A DNA stretch of 64,000 bases from Locusta migratoria (lineage: Eukaryota > Arthropoda > Insecta > Orthoptera > Acrididae): the NCBI GenBank assembly GCA_026315105.1, contig CM048744.1:371154159-371218158 (forward strand). Direction: 5' to 3'. The notes beneath the pieces are model-generated. The model did no database searches. It was not told the DNA's origin and saw nothing but the letters and a program-made list of their open reading frames with translations. Positions 63,308-64,000 of this stretch are shown here, one piece after another. How positions within the stretch are numbered: position 1 is the first letter of the stretch; each line of letters starts with the position of its first letter. The translations under genes and the position numbers were made by a program.

Positions 63308-63375
<68 letters not shown>
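63132..63375 (+). repeat. SINE A with about 60-nt poly(A), 13-bp TSD
   Basis: Body GGGACTGATGACCCCGTAGTTAAG; the usual CAAACATTTGAACATTT tail is replaced by an A run at 63313-63372. It is flanked by GTACTTCTAGTGT at 63119-63131 and 63376-63388. Confidence 0.93.
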
Positions 63376-63471
63376 GTACTTCTAGTGTATTTGAAAATAT
63401 TTACTATTGTTCACAATACGAAGCCAATACACTCAAAGATGCAAAATACATACTGCACATGAGACAAAACT

Positions 63472-63687
63472 TTAGTGAAGCATGTGCTCAAAATACTTTC
63501 CCTCTGCTGCAATCCACATTTGTAGTCGCCTTGCGACGTTATCCAGAAGCAGGATAACGCCTTCCCTGTTAAGTTCCTCAGTGGTCAACAGGAAAGGTCG
63601 CATTGGACAACGCCACTTCGAAGCACGAATACGAAACGAGAACATATGTGTCTCTAAAACCATTCGCCGAAATACAATGGTATACAC
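63472..63687 (-). pseudogene. possible transposase C-terminal fragment
   Basis: The minus frame reads RPFLLTTEELNREGVILLLD then NVARRLQMWIAAEGKYFEHM with a stop at 63472. The pattern V..R...CI...G..FEH is common at the C-terminus of insect mariner-like and related transposases. No catalytic residues are present and the family is uncertain. The upstream half is also present in the left inverted arm. Confidence 0.4.
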
Positions 63688-63933
63688 ATATTTGAAACAG
63701 TCTTTTTAAGCCCATCACGTTAAGCTAAAATTTAACATAGGGTTCCATTAAAAAAAAAAGTCTTCGTATCTCTGTAACAAAAATAGCACAAACATGAAAT
63801 ATGATGTATTTAAGTAGCCCCTGTACCTCCAATTCACTGTCCAAACGGCATCTTTGCACCTATTACGGTTGGGGAGATGCAAGGGGTGTTACGACTTAGC
63901 TGCCTCACCTTGCATTATTCCTCCTCCTCCCCC

Positions 63934-64000
63934 GCCGGCAGCGGTGGCCGAGGGGACTGAGGCGCTCCAGTCACGTTCTGCACGGCCACTGCGGTCGGGG
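63934..64000 (+). repeat. SINE A, cut by the window end
   Basis: Head GCCGGCAGCGGTGGCCGAGG continuing to CACTGCGGTCGGGG; the rest lies outside. Confidence 0.88.

Larger units (their letters stand above)
62537..63905. mobile_element. long inverted-repeat element with transposase-like C-terminus
   Basis: Left arm 62537-62876 and right arm 63577-63905 are inverted copies (about 75-80% by eye). Shared blocks include CATCTCCCCAACCGTAA-like sequence, AGATGCCGTTTGGACAG, CAGGGGCTACTT, GTTAAATTTTAGC and GGGCTTAAAAAGAC. The right arm extends inward into a minus-strand coding end. A SINE lies in the middle. Confidence 0.7.

Noticed and set aside
1..64000. CRISPR array, bacterial operon, rRNA, or intact virus-like genome
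   Set aside because: No spaced identical repeats, no ribosome-binding-site-led gene clusters, no rRNA motifs; the only LTR-element coding is a broken Gypsy integrase with no envelope gene.

Overview
This is eukaryotic DNA, most likely from an orthopteran or related polyneopteran insect. The evidence is AT-rich non-coding sequence, abundant tRNA-derived SINEs of types I know from grasshopper and cricket genomes (from memory, no search run), and many arthropod-type LINE, Tc1/mariner, hAT, piggyBac-like, Harbinger-like and Ty3/Gypsy remnants. No bacterial operon, rRNA, CRISPR array or convincing single-copy host gene is visible. Nearly everything recognisable is a transposable element (TE), usually broken by frameshifts or stops and often nested.

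Layout. 0.4-4.6 kb: a hAT MITE, a long degenerate APE-type LINE (RTE-like, 3' tail of CAACAA units), a SINE and a second LINE piece. 4.6-10.2 kb: Tc1 and mariner fragments, SINE-in-SINE, AT-rich DNA. 10.2-12.2 kb: a second LINE family on the minus strand with a 16-bp tandem repeat at its 3' end. 14-17.9 kb: LINE relics, a Penelope-type inverted repeat, a 1-kb hAT-like element nested in another repeat. 18.2-20.1 kb: a split Tc1 element. 23.9-24.6 kb: a composite inverted SINE. 25.2-27.9 kb: a LINE piece and the integrase end of a Gypsy element. 28-34.8 kb: an unclassified short element, SINEs, a hammerhead-like palindrome and a nearly full-length Tc1 element. 35-43 kb: SINEs, MITEs, a hAT transposase relic. 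44.9-52.1 kb: one old LINE split by several younger insertions. 53.8-64 kb: a degenerate hAT, Harbinger-like pieces, another LINE, and a long inverted repeat.

The most coherent unit is a 4.0-kb Harbinger-like DNA transposon (47151-51179). It has about 48-bp terminal inverted repeats. Inside it are a spliced MADF-plus-BESS-like DNA-binding gene on the plus strand and, converging on it, the N-terminal remnant of a HARBI1-like transposase on the minus strand. It lies inside an old LINE whose sequence resumes on the far side, which fixes its boundaries. A piggyBac-like relic sits exactly in the TTAA at its left edge, and a younger LINE sits in the intron of its MADF gene. A second Harbinger-like, MITE-sized element (55164-56118) and a second HARBI1-like fragment (57110-57800) lie 4-6 kb downstream.

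Family labels come from protein motifs and end structure read by eye. Coordinates of degenerate repeats are approximate (often +/-20 bp); target-site duplications (TSDs) are exact where quoted.
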